From contig NZ_FODV01000027.1 in assembly GCF_900110465.1 (NCBI RefSeq), positions 1-43,611 of the forward strand: a stretch of DNA of 43,611 bases, read 5' to 3'. Below, piece after piece: positions 1 to 8,212 of the stretch. Positions within the stretch are counted from its first letter, which is position 1; each line of letters begins with the position of its first letter. The stretch comes from Halogranum amylolyticum. Its GTDB lineage: Archaea; Halobacteriota; Halobacteria; Halobacteriales; Haloferacaceae. The notes under the pieces are model-generated. The model had not been told where the DNA came from and ran no database searches. It saw only the letters and a program-made list of their open reading frames with translations. Position numbers and translations under genes: made by a program.

Positions 1-932
1 TGCTGTGTTGAATAGGGGTACGGCGTCGGGATAGACCGTCAAATCAGTAAGGATGAAGCCGAGGAGGTCGGGTATGGTGGAAGTCGATCTCCTCGACTTC
101 GTTGAGTGGTTCAAGCGCCTAGCCAAACAAGCCTTGGGAAAGCACGCGGGCGAGCCCGCCACCGGCGGGTTCGCCCGCTGGAAGCACGTCGTTATTCATG
201 GGTTTCGGCTCGAAGAGGAGCATAGCTTCCGAGAAACCGTAAATCGGCTGAAGTACATGGGTGACATACGGGACGTCCTTGAGTTGAACAGGAGCGACGT
301 CCCAGATTACACGACGCTGAACAAGTCGTTCGATCGGTTCAAGATGTGGGTGTGGCGGGCGTTGCTGCGCGTTTCAGCGCAGCAACACCCGCAGTCTGGA
401 TTCGCCGCTCTCGACAGCACGTTTTTCGATCGAGGCCACGCCTCTGCGCATTATCTCGATCGGTCGAACCAGACGGTTGAGACGATGAAAGTAACGACAT
501 TGACCGATACAGTGTCACTCGCTGTTCTTGACGTGCAGTGCCACGCGCAGTGGCCGCATGATACGAAATCAGGGCCGCAGGTCGTCCGCCGGAACGCGGA
601 CGACCTGCAGACGGTCGCTGCCGATAACGGTTTCCAGGATTGGCACTCTGAATACGAGTTCTACAGCCTCAGCGTGGAACCGTTGATTCACTACCGTGGA
701 TCGTCTGCGAACGCGGTCAGCAACAACGCGCTCATTCGAGAACGTGGCTACACCCAGCGTTGGATGGCTGAAACGTCGTATTCGTCCGTGAAGCGCTCGC
801 TCGGCGATGCCGTGCGAGCGCAAACCTGGTATCGAGAGTTCCGTGAAATCGTCCTGATGTTCGCCATCATCAACATCGAACAACTCTGTGATCCGCTCTG
901 ATCCCGACGCCGTACCCCTATTCAACACAGCA
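1..932 (+). mobile_element. Complete IS5-family (ISH1-like) insertion sequence
   Basis: The first 32 bases (1-32) and bases 901-932 are perfect inverted repeats, so the element is complete at 932 bp and encloses one transposase gene. It sits inside the methyltransferase gene that continues from base 933. The window begins exactly at the outer edge of the left repeat, so the target-site duplication cannot be seen. Confidence 0.92.
53..901 (+). CDS. IS5-family transposase (ISH1-like, DDE)
   Basis: This 282-residue protein catalyses transposition of the surrounding element. A DDE catalytic core can be proposed: the first Asp in ALDSTFFDRGH (about residue 122), the second in VAADNGF (about 193), and the Glu in MAETSYSS (about 243). 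Length and motifs fit haloarchaeal ISH1-type transposases. The stop codon touches the first base of the right terminal repeat, typical of compact IS elements. The coding sequence carries a perfect 10-bp inverted repeat at 361-386. A decayed relative with the same inverted repeat is found at 24132-24740 on the other strand. The frame is intact, so the element may be active. Confidence 0.9.
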   Translation: MKPRRSGMVEVDLLDFVEWFKRLAKQALGKHAGEPATGGFARWKHVVIHGFRLEEEHSFRETVNRLKYMGDIRDVLELNRSDVPDYTTLNKSFDRFKMWVWRALLRVSAQQHPQSGFAALDSTFFDRGHASAHYLDRSNQTVETMKVTTLTDTVSLAVLDVQCHAQWPHDTKSGPQVVRRNADDLQTVAADNGFQDWHSEYEFYSLSVEPLIHYRGSSANAVSNNALIRERGYTQRWMAETSYSSVKRSLGDAVRAQTWYREFREIVLMFAIINIEQLCDPL

Positions 933-3467
933 CTTGATCCAGCTATGGGGTCGGGACATTTCCTCACAAAAGCTACGGGCTATCTGACTGAGCAAGTGAT
1001 GGAGGTGGTCCGTGAACAGGAAATCCAGAGTTACGACGAGCAGGATCTTCGTCGACAAATCGCCAAGGAGTGTATCTACGGCGTAGACGTGAACGGCATG
1101 GCCGTTGAGTTAGCGAAGCTCTCGATGTGGCTCGAGACGTTGGCGGCGGACAAGCCGCTGGCGTTCTTGGACCACCACCTCAAGGCTGGGAACTCGCTGG
1201 TCGGGTCGGAGATCACCGAGGTGCTTTCCGACGACGTCGACGACGACGGCGGACAGCTAACGCTCATGCAGGCAGCGGCTCGAGTGCGCCAGCGTACGCT
1301 GGAGCACGTAATGGACTTGATGGAAGATCTGCTTGCCATCGATAACGACGGGTTGGAGGATATCAAGTCGATGGAAGAGTTGTATGAAGAGATCCGCGAT
1401 GATCCGCTCTATGGGCGTCTGTTTGAATTGGCAAACGTGCACACAGCGGAGCGGTTTGGTGTGAACATACCGGATGGGTCGTACGAGAAGATGGCTGGTG
1501 CAATCGAGGACCCAGATGAATGGAATGAAATTCGCAAACGAAACTGGTTCGCGACAGCGCAGACGGTAGCTACCAAGGAGGACTTCTTCCATTGGGAGCT
1601 AGAGTTCCCGGAAGTCTTTTTCGGGGATGAAGGTGGAAAACAACCGGATGCCGGCTTCGATGCAGTAATCGGAAACCCACCGTACGTGCGTATCTATGGC
1701 GATACGCTTCCCGAGGACTACGTTGAGTATCTTCGTGGAGTGTATGAAACCGCACACATGAAGTTCGATTTGTATGTCGTCTTTTCCCAATTAGGAATCG
1801 AACTAACACGCGAAGGTGGTACATTCTCGTATATCATCCCAGACAAGTTCACAAGTACACCGTACGGTGAGCCCTTGCGCAATCTGATCTTGGAAGAGAC
1901 CGAGATGCTCTCAATCTTGGATCTTCGAGACCGTGACGTGTTCAAAGGTGTTTCTGTCTCGAACCTTATTCCGGTATTACAGCGGAGTGAAGCGACTAGT
2001 GAAGCGATTGAGATTCGGTCGCTCGACACAGCAAATACCGTTGAGGCAGCTGAGCTCAGTCACGATGCCATCGTTGGTAATGGAGACAATTCGTTCCGAC
2101 TCGGTCGTTCAGTGGCCGACTTCCGACTGACGGAACGTGTTCGAGACCAGTCTATCAGATTCGACGACATTTTCTATACAAATTGGGGACTCAGGACGGG
2201 AACAAAGGAGAAAACAGAGCAATTTGTCGTTGAGGAGTCCTCAGATCCACGCGCGGAGCCGATGATTCGAGGAAAAGATATTATGGGTCGTTATCAGTTG
2301 CGAGACCCACAAGAATACATCATCTATGAAAAATCGGAGCTGTACAATTCGATGTTCGAAGAGCTCTTTGAGAGTGATAAGCTCGTCTTCCGGAAGATTA
2401 GTGGAAGCGGGTTAATGGCAGTAAGCGATGAAGAAGGCTACTACTGCTTCTCCACACTAATCCCATGCGTTAACATCCAAGATGTGGCTCACGTGGACCG
2501 AGCGGGGATTCCCGAAATCACCGACGAGTCAAAAGCCTACGATGATATGTACTACCCGCTTTCGGTAGTCAATTCAACCCTTATGGAGTGGTTCTACGGG
2601 GTCAATCTTTCTGACGATCTAAGCGTCGTTCCTGGCCACATTAACGAACTCCCCATACCAACGATCGAGGACATCGATTCAGAAGTGGACGACGAGACCT
2701 ACGACAGCCTCCACCAGACCGGACTCGCAGGCATCCGCGCAGAGATGCAGATGAATGAGGTTGTTGAATCGGTTCGCGAGAGAATCGAAGCCTCAGATCG
2801 ATTTGGGCACGATTTACTCGCTGACCTCGGTCGTGAGATGATGAAGTTGAACACGAAACATACCAATCTCAATCTCTCACTCCCTGACCATCTTGGGAAC
2901 TACGAAGATGGTGCTACCCTTGCGGATATCGGGTTCACACAGCCGCCAAAGAACGCTGCAGACTCGATTCTCCAAGAGACAACAGAACAGAAGCCAAACC
3001 TCCGCGTTGGTCGCGCTGCGGTCGCTCGAGAATCTGATTCGACCGTCGAAATACAGCTGACTGCACGCTACAAGCCAGATAACGAGACTGCTTACGTAAC
3101 CGACCAATGGGGCTACACTGAAACTGATGCCTTACCAGCACTCCGGATTACAGATCTCACAGCTGCCGAGGCAGACCTGATTGAGGCATTCGTCCCTGTC
3201 GCCGTCGACGAGGCAGGAGGATTCGCTGGCTTCCGCGAGACTGCGACAAAGACCAACTCATTGATTGACCGACTTCGGAAGCTCACCTTGCCGAAGATCG
3301 CCGATGTCGAGGCAGGCCTAGCGGATTACATGGCGACCGTTGAGCGAGCCGAGGAACTAGAGGCGAAGATTGAGCGCACCGACGCCCTCATCGACGAAAT
3401 CGTCTATGAGCTGTACGAGCTGAGTGAGGAGGAAATCAAGATAGTCGAAGAGACAGTGGGGGAATGA
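888..3467 (+). CDS. Eco57I-like adenine-N6 DNA methyltransferase, 5' end removed by IS
   Basis: From base 933 the frame encodes 844 residues of a large restriction-modification methyltransferase. S-adenosylmethionine-binding motif I is at the very start (DPAMGSGHFL). Catalytic motif IV NPPY is at about residue 263 of the open frame, within GFDAVIGNPPYVRI. The remaining roughly 550 residues would be the target-recognition region and a helical C-terminus, as in Eco57I/TaqI-type or PglX-like enzymes. The normal N-terminal part before motif I is missing because the IS inserted there. The open frame continues upstream through the terminal repeat to a GTG at 888, giving a short chimeric N-terminus of uncertain expression. 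The gene overlaps the downstream nuclease gene by 4 bases (ATGA), so they were co-translated. Activity is doubtful without the N-terminus. Confidence 0.85.
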   Translation: MIRSDPDAVPLFNTALDPAMGSGHFLTKATGYLTEQVMEVVREQEIQSYDEQDLRRQIAKECIYGVDVNGMAVELAKLSMWLETLAADKPLAFLDHHLKAGNSLVGSEITEVLSDDVDDDGGQLTLMQAAARVRQRTLEHVMDLMEDLLAIDNDGLEDIKSMEELYEEIRDDPLYGRLFELANVHTAERFGVNIPDGSYEKMAGAIEDPDEWNEIRKRNWFATAQTVATKEDFFHWELEFPEVFFGDEGGKQPDAGFDAVIGNPPYVRIYGDTLPEDYVEYLRGVYETAHMKFDLYVVFSQLGIELTREGGTFSYIIPDKFTSTPYGEPLRNLILEETEMLSILDLRDRDVFKGVSVSNLIPVLQRSEATSEAIEIRSLDTANTVEAAELSHDAIVGNGDNSFRLGRSVADFRLTERVRDQSIRFDDIFYTNWGLRTGTKEKTEQFVVEESSDPRAEPMIRGKDIMGRYQLRDPQEYIIYEKSELYNSMFEELFESDKLVFRKISGSGLMAVSDEEGYYCFSTLIPCVNIQDVAHVDRAGIPEITDESKAYDDMYYPLSVVNSTLMEWFYGVNLSDDLSVVPGHINELPIPTIEDIDSEVDDETYDSLHQTGLAGIRAEMQMNEVVESVRERIEASDRFGHDLLADLGREMMKLNTKHTNLNLSLPDHLGNYEDGATLADIGFTQPPKNAADSILQETTEQKPNLRVGRAAVARESDSTVEIQLTARYKPDNETAYVTDQWGYTETDALPALRITDLTAAEADLIEAFVPVAVDEAGGFAGFRETATKTNSLIDRLRKLTLPKIADVEAGLADYMATVERAEELEAKIERTDALIDEIVYELYELSEEEIKIVEETVGE

Positions 3468-4192
3468 ACGAGAAGAGAGGGCTTTCCAGCCTTGAGCCGG
3501 ATTCCGTCATCGCCGAACGAGTGCGCCAACAACTCTCGCCGTTCCCGGAGAAGTTTCGAGACCTCGGTGAGCCCGGCGAACTCCGACGTATGTTGACGGG
3601 GACGAAGACGCTGAGTGGGCCGCGAGTTCGGCAACAGCCGGAGGATTTTACCGAGCAGTATCTCATCGAACCAGTGTTACATGGCCTCGGATACTGGAAT
3701 CCGATGTCCAAAGAGTACGAGAGTGGGAACCCGCATTTCGTCAGGCAGCCCTCGGAATACCGCAACGTCGAACCAAAGCGCCCCGACTACAAACTAGAAC
3801 ACGTCGGCGACTCCGTAGTATGTCTGGTGGAGGCGAAGGCAGCAAACAACGAGCAGGTCGACGGCGCAAAGCAACACGCCACAGCGGACGTGAAACAGTA
3901 CCTCCAGTCAGACACGTTCTGTCGGGTACTGCGCGACCAAGAGCACGAGTATCTGGTCGGCATCGGAACCGATGGACTCCGGTGGACACTCTGGTCGAAG
4001 CATCTCGCCACCGGGGAGATCATCGGTGAGCGTCCGAAAATCGACCTTGCCGCGGTTTTGAAAGCCAATGCACAGCGACAGGGGACCATCGAAGGCAACC
4101 CAAGGATGTCCAGACCTGAGCAGCGACGGAAGCTATCCGATACGCTGGTTCCTGCTTTTGCCGCGCGAAATCTTGAGCAGCACGTGCGTTGA
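3464..4192 (+). CDS. PD-(D/E)xK nuclease, type I HsdR N-terminal-like
   Basis: This 242-residue protein is a probable restriction nuclease subunit. The PD-(D/E)xK core is visible as RPDYKL (Asp108) followed by LVEAKAAN (Glu123, Lys125). An upstream helix TEQYLIEPVLHGLGY (about 63-77) matches the conserved Glu helix of HsdR N-terminal and related nuclease domains. The start codon overlaps the methyltransferase stop by 4 bases, so the pair forms one restriction-modification module. No helicase domain follows. The protein is therefore either a stand-alone cleavage subunit or a C-terminally shortened relative of larger enzymes. The frame is intact while its partner is damaged. A nuclease without its methylase would be toxic, so it is presumably unexpressed or needs the partner to cut. 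Confidence 0.72.
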   Translation: MNEKRGLSSLEPDSVIAERVRQQLSPFPEKFRDLGEPGELRRMLTGTKTLSGPRVRQQPEDFTEQYLIEPVLHGLGYWNPMSKEYESGNPHFVRQPSEYRNVEPKRPDYKLEHVGDSVVCLVEAKAANNEQVDGAKQHATADVKQYLQSDTFCRVLRDQEHEYLVGIGTDGLRWTLWSKHLATGEIIGERPKIDLAAVLKANAQRQGTIEGNPRMSRPEQRRKLSDTLVPAFAARNLEQHVR

Positions 4193-4216
4193 TTGTGGGA
4201 CGACGAGTGAGGCGAT

Positions 4217-4468
4217 TTAGTACGGCTGTTCGCCCGCTTCAGTCACATAGACCTCGTTTTCCCAATCGTCGTTCGCGAGGAGCCACTCACCGTCAGCAAC
4301 CAGCGCTTCGAATTCGTCGCGGTCGTACTGGTAGCTTTGTCCTGGCGACGGTCCAACGAGGCGAACGGTTTTGGCGTCGACTTTGAGTTCGTAGAACAGC
4401 GGTTCGGCGTCGCTTTGCGGCCCAAGGGCTCCGTCCCAGTCTGTGAGTTGTGTTGGTGTCTCAGTCAT
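4217..4468 (-). CDS. Small acidic haloarchaeal protein, unknown function
   Basis: The frame encodes 83 residues from the ATG at 4468, rich in Asp, Glu and aromatics, ending VYVTEAGEQPY. No known domain is recognised. The frame stays open upstream to a GTG at 4570 that directly abuts the stop of the next gene, giving an alternative 117-residue product. I prefer the inner ATG because the extra segment is less acidic and contains a TATA-like stretch. It lies on the opposite strand just downstream of the nuclease gene. Confidence 0.55.
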   Translation of the reverse strand: MTETPTQLTDWDGALGPQSDAEPLFYELKVDAKTVRLVGPSPGQSYQYDRDEFEALVADGEWLLANDDWENEVYVTEAGEQPY

Positions 4469-4570
4469 GAATTCGTTGAGTGAAGTTGTGGTAGTCTCTT
4501 GGATAAAGTATCCGGGTCTGTCAGGTTGCGCTCGAGTGAACGAATTGTCGGAGAGAACTATCTTGGTCAC

Positions 4571-5149
4571 TTACGAGTCGGTCGATGACGTACCTTTGTG
4601 TGGACTAATTACACCATCTCCATTCGGGAGTTCTACCTCGTTCATCTCGCTGGAGTTGGCGAGTAATTCTTTCAAGGTAGCTTCCCAGAGTGCTTCAAGC
4701 TTCTTGATATTATCATGGAAGTGTGAAAAGTCCAAATGTTCAGGATGGTTCGCTTCAAACAGTAATGACCGCGAATAGTCAAGTTGGGTACGGACAAGAT
4801 GCGCGTAGCTATAGAACTGAATAAGCGCTTCAGTTTCCGACTCCGTTAGCAGCCCGATCTTGTCCGAGTTATTCTCGAAGACAACCGTCGACACAATATG
4901 ACTTGTTGGGAGTTCTTTGGGCGAGATCTTGTCTCGGTCTCGAGTCAGCCCTGTCATGGTCGCCATCTCTGCGATGAGCGCCCGTCGGAGCCTCGCTTGC
5001 TGTGTTCGTTCTCGTTGCCGATGGCGGAGTAATCGCACAGCGTATGTCCCGAAGGCCCCAACGATACCACCCAATCCAGCAGCCAAGAGCGTTTGTGATA
5101 CCACTACTCGAAACGCTTTCCCGCAGAACCATATATCGGACTCACTCAT
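4571..5149 (-). CDS. Membrane-anchored protein of unknown function
   Basis: The gene encodes 192 residues. One N-terminal membrane segment (about residues 15-42, VVVSQTLLAAGLGGIVGAF) is followed by an Arg-rich stretch (RHRQRERTQQARLRRAL), predicting a cytoplasmic C-terminal domain. That domain is mostly helical and acidic. No family is recognised. It lies directly upstream of the small acidic gene on the same strand, with no gap if the long start of that gene is used, so the two may be co-transcribed. Confidence 0.6.
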   Translation of the reverse strand: MSESDIWFCGKAFRVVVSQTLLAAGLGGIVGAFGTYAVRLLRHRQRERTQQARLRRALIAEMATMTGLTRDRDKISPKELPTSHIVSTVVFENNSDKIGLLTESETEALIQFYSYAHLVRTQLDYSRSLLFEANHPEHLDFSHFHDNIKKLEALWEATLKELLANSSEMNEVELPNGDGVISPHKGTSSTDS

Positions 5150-5235
5150 AGCAATCTTCGGAGTAAGTCAGCGGACTGCACGCTTCTATACAAACGTGCA
5201 ACTAGTCATCGATAACCTCGTCTTGGCACGAAATC

Positions 5236-5240
5236 TATAT
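5236..5240 (+). promoter_or_regulatory. TATA box for the 52-aa gene
   Basis: The sequence TATAT lies about 28 bases before the ATG at 5266. This is the spacing of a haloarchaeal promoter with a leaderless transcript. Confidence 0.4.
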
Positions 5241-5265
5241 GTTGGTATAGATATGATTATTTGGT

Positions 5266-5424
5266 ATGGGACAGGACAGTCCAGAATCCGAGGAGACTGT
5301 GACTAAGTTTCTGGACGAGCAGATGGAAGACGCTCGTCTGATGATTCGCAAACAATCAGATTACGCTACCGAGTATGCCAAGCAGGTGAAGAAGACTCGG
5401 AGCGAGATACCCAAGCGGCCGTGA
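5266..5424 (+). CDS. Small charged protein (52 aa), unknown
   Basis: The frame starts at ATG 5266 and ends TGA 5424. The first half is acidic (SPESEETVTKFLDEQMEDAR) and the second half is basic (QVKKTRSEIPKRP), a typical small helical haloarchaeal protein. The well-placed TATA-like box upstream supports expression. Function is unknown; a small partner or regulatory protein is possible but not shown. Confidence 0.45.
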   Translation: MGQDSPESEETVTKFLDEQMEDARLMIRKQSDYATEYAKQVKKTRSEIPKRP

Positions 5425-5810
5425 AACTGTCTAGCCATCCAGTTTTCTGACAAGCAAATCTCGTTGTTCTCAAACGTTGATTCGCCCATTCTGTGCGAGT
5501 ATGGACGTGTACGCACAGAGGACCCTCCATCCAACGTGCTCCTACACAAACACACGCAATTGAAAGAGTGGTGGCTGTCCCCCCTCTGTTCGGTTGACAT
5601 CGCTTCTGACACTTCGAATAACACAAACAGCGACACGCTGAGATGTCTAAGTGGGTTTTAGCCGAAAGTATCCTTACTTCGACCCCGGTAAACTGGATTC
5701 CGACTCTCCCAGGATTTCTGCGCCAATATCGAGGCAGAAGTCTCAGACAAGCTGACCCAGAAGGCCAACCACAAAGCCTGCCACCAACAATACCATTCCC
5801 CAAGTATGCA
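5425..5810. other. Gene-poor stretch
   Basis: I see no convincing gene over 30 residues here. A 22-codon hydrophobic frame on the minus strand (5811-5743) follows the membrane-protein gene and is discussed as a finding. Confidence 0.4.
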
Positions 5811-6323
5811 CTATACTCGTTTGTATTCACGCACTGCCTCTGGAAAGCGCCCATTCGGAATCTCTGTTCGAATTACAGGGTCCTGACCTTCGTCAACGTC
5901 GAGAACCGATTCAAGCGACTCCATCCTCTTCTTTGGCACCATCCAAACCGAAAAGTCAGAATCACTCAGGAATTCATCCCCCTGTTTCTCAATTCTAAAC
6001 ACCTTGCATTCCTCAAAATCAACGTGCACCGTCCCATTCGAAGACGAAAAATCTGCTCCGTATTCACGAAATGAGCCATATTCGCTCGTACTGTCATACG
6101 GCTGGGAACTCTCCATGATTGTGGTCACCATCTTCCCGAAACCTACGTCCCCTTCAGTGAGTTCTTCACCCTGATCGTATAGTCGCTTCTCGGCCTTCTC
6201 GACCGTACAGAAAGGCGGGACATGATGCAGTAGATTGTACAGCTGAGGCATGTCGGGGAGAAGCACTACTGCACCACCCAGAAATGTTAGAACTAACCCA
6301 ATCAGCGTAAGCATGAGTTTCAT
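5811..6323 (-). CDS. Single-pass membrane protein, unknown function
   Basis: The gene encodes 170 residues. A strongly hydrophobic N-terminal segment (LTLIGLVLTFLGGAVVLLP, about residues 5-23) is either a membrane anchor or an uncleaved signal. The remainder is soluble, with alternating charged and beta-prone stretches (GTVHVDFEECKVFRIEKQGDEF in part). No family is recognised. The two cysteines at about 39 and 106 could pair if the domain is extracytoplasmic. It stands alone between divergent small genes. Confidence 0.6.
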   Translation of the reverse strand: MKLMLTLIGLVLTFLGGAVVLLPDMPQLYNLLHHVPPFCTVEKAEKRLYDQGEELTEGDVGFGKMVTTIMESSQPYDSTSEYGSFREYGADFSSSNGTVHVDFEECKVFRIEKQGDEFLSDSDFSVWMVPKKRMESLESVLDVDEGQDPVIRTEIPNGRFPEAVREYKRV

Positions 6324-6548
6324 CAGACCATTGAATCAATGAGCTATTGTATGTACCGAAATCGAGATTAACAACACAATTAACACTCCAAAGAGGCTAA
6401 TTTCCAAATATTCTATCCGTTTTCTCTCGTCGACCGCGAGGAAAGTCGCGGTTGATTCGTCCAGCCCGTGCAAATAGGGACGTTAGTTCCCAGGGAGTTG
6501 CTCTCCTATTGGCAAAGAGCTTATTATAACTGAATTGAATGTTCGGTC
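6324..6548. other. Divergent intergenic region
   Basis: This region separates two divergent membrane-protein genes. It contains an inverted repeat (ACCGCGA/TCGCGGT, around 6430-6452) and a TATA-like TTATTATA at 6521-6528, placed for the gene at 6549. Confidence 0.4.
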
Positions 6549-6830
6549 ATGGTATCTGGCAAGGGAGTAGGAGGGGCAGTACTGTCTCTCGTACTGATAC
6601 TGGTTGTGGTGGGGACAGCCTTTGATTACCCGATTCTGGCAGAGATAGCCTTAGAATCTGCGCCCCTATTCGGGGTTGAAATCATTCGGCCAACAGGGAT
6701 GCTGGCCGACTTTGCGGATCTTGCTCAGACTAAAGGACCTGCCGGCTTCGTCGGCACATTTGCGTTTTCATTCGGTGCGACACTCGCAATAGGAAAAAGT
6801 AGCCAACGTGTCTGGAACCGCATCTCGTGA
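6549..6830 (+). CDS. Small integral membrane protein (93 aa)
   Basis: The protein has two hydrophobic segments, at about residues 8-28 (GGAVLSLVLILVVVGTAF) and 64-82 (PAGFVGTFAFSFGATLAIG), separated by a short hydrophilic loop. This suggests a two-pass membrane hairpin. A TATA-like box about 24 bases before the ATG fits a leaderless transcript. No family is recognised. Confidence 0.55.
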   Translation: MVSGKGVGGAVLSLVLILVVVGTAFDYPILAEIALESAPLFGVEIIRPTGMLADFADLAQTKGPAGFVGTFAFSFGATLAIGKSSQRVWNRIS

Positions 6831-7204
6831 TCTGTTTCAGCGTTCCGGCTCTCTTCTTCTATACAAACGTGAAACCGGAGATGCACAGGTCATCGAGCAC
6901 TTAGTCGGGACCAGTTTCGCCCACGCGTGCGAGAAGGGACGATCCCGCACAGAAAGGTATCTTACTTTGCAGACAATTCTCTCGTCAGATCGAGTCAGAG
7001 ATAAGACAAATAATCATCTTTTGTCGCTATCACTGGGACGCGTATCTCTAGTCATCATGTGTATGAATTATCCTATATCGCAGATTCTGCAACTTCCCGA
7101 CAACCACATATGTATGGCAAGATTAACACACAAGAACGTGTATTTTGTGTATTGAATGTGGGCGGAAAGATGCAACATATTGGCTAAATTGACAGGCATC
7201 AAAG
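6831..7204. other. Gene-poor stretch
   Basis: No gene is supported here. A 20-base sequence at 6856-6875 repeats one at 5183-5202 with one mismatch. Confidence 0.4.
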
Positions 7205-7211
7205 CTTAATA
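7205..7211 (+). promoter_or_regulatory. TATA-like box for the 51-aa gene
   Basis: CTTAATA lies about 29 bases before the ATG at 7237, compatible with a leaderless start. Confidence 0.35.
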
Positions 7212-7236
7212 GTTTGCACGTTTAACGGTTTATGCG

Positions 7237-7392
7237 ATGAAAGGGTTTGATGGCTACGACACGAATGAACGCAGCCTTAGTGAACTGCTGGAAGCAGATG
7301 CACGTGGTGAGTTCGATCTACCAGATCGCTCTGGTCAAGAGCCGGCTAAACAGCCATCTAAGGAGACTGCTCCTGAGGATCGATTATTCTAA
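7237..7392 (+). CDS. Small acidic protein (51 aa), unknown
   Basis: The frame starts at ATG 7237 and ends TAA 7392. It is hydrophilic and probably partly disordered (ELLEADARGEFDLPDRSG). It converges on the Ntn-hydrolase gene, and their 3' ends overlap by 9 bases on opposite strands. The box about 29 bases upstream supports it. It is too short for confident family assignment. Confidence 0.45.
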   Translation: MKGFDGYDTNERSLSELLEADARGEFDLPDRSGQEPAKQPSKETAPEDRLF

Positions 7393-8205
7393 ATCAATTC
7401 TTTCGTTTAACTCCGCAGGTGCAGACACATCTATTTCATTCTCGTCATAGACTTTTTCTAATTTCGCCAGCGTTTCATCTGAGATTCTAGTAGAGCGTAG
7501 ACCACCTGATTCTGCAGCGCTCGAGCCAGTATGAATCTTAGCGATATCGAACTCCCGTCCGACACCGGGTGCTTGTGACGCGTTTCTTAGAGCTGCATAG
7601 ACGACATACAGAGCTTCGCTGATTTGTAGTCCTTCTGAATATCTCCCAGTAAGCGTATCACGAGCCAAGCTCGCACCAGTTCCCACAGCATCAAATCCAA
7701 GTCCATCGAACGATTCTACCAACCCACCAATCTCGTCGCTATCACTTACTCGAAATGTTCTTGCACCGCTTGGACCCACGCCTGTAATCATGATATCCAA
7801 GTTCAAACTGTGCTGTGAGAATAATCGGTCCCACTCTTTGCCTCGGCCAGAATTGTGTAGTCCCTCTCGGTAGAACTGGCTGAGGCTGATTCCTCTCGGT
7901 CTCAGAATCGCGTCTTCAAACTTTTCTTGCTTGATTCTGACGTACTTGTCCCTCACAACAGTCGCCGCATGTTGTACCGAGCGGAGGTCCTCTTGATTTG
8001 TCTTCAGGTGCTTCTCTATTCTATCTGGGATTAGTGCATCTCCAGCAGAACTGAATAACACCTGCACATCCTCGTTGCCGTAGCCACTAAACTTCGGTCG
8101 ACTGGACTCAAATTCAATAGGAATCTCAGTGTCTGTGACCATCCTATCAGAACCAATCACAGCACTTTGCCGGTCTTCGCATAATAAGGCAATACAGACT
8201 GTCAC
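7384..8205 (-). CDS. Proteasome-like Ntn hydrolase
   Basis: This 273-residue protein resembles 20S proteasome beta-type (Ntn) hydrolases. It begins MTVCIALLCED, so removal of Met would expose a threonine as nucleophile. A beta hairpin ends in GSDRMVT, whose Asp sits where proteasome Asp17 does. A Lys at about position 37 after the Thr could be the Lys33 equivalent. FSSAGDALIPDRI and the later VGTGASLARDTLTGRY plus ISEALYVVYAALRNA match the pattern of the central strands and long helices of the fold. There is no propeptide. It is the last gene of a three-gene operon after a zinc ribbon and a membrane protein. It is not the housekeeping proteasome, whose beta subunit has a propeptide. Function and substrate are unknown; similarity is by pattern only. 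Confidence 0.68.
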   Translation of the reverse strand: MTVCIALLCEDRQSAVIGSDRMVTDTEIPIEFESSRPKFSGYGNEDVQVLFSSAGDALIPDRIEKHLKTNQEDLRSVQHAATVVRDKYVRIKQEKFEDAILRPRGISLSQFYREGLHNSGRGKEWDRLFSQHSLNLDIMITGVGPSGARTFRVSDSDEIGGLVESFDGLGFDAVGTGASLARDTLTGRYSEGLQISEALYVVYAALRNASQAPGVGREFDIAKIHTGSSAAESGGLRSTRISDETLAKLEKVYDENEIDVSAPAELNERIDLE

Positions 8206-8212
8206 TACTTTC

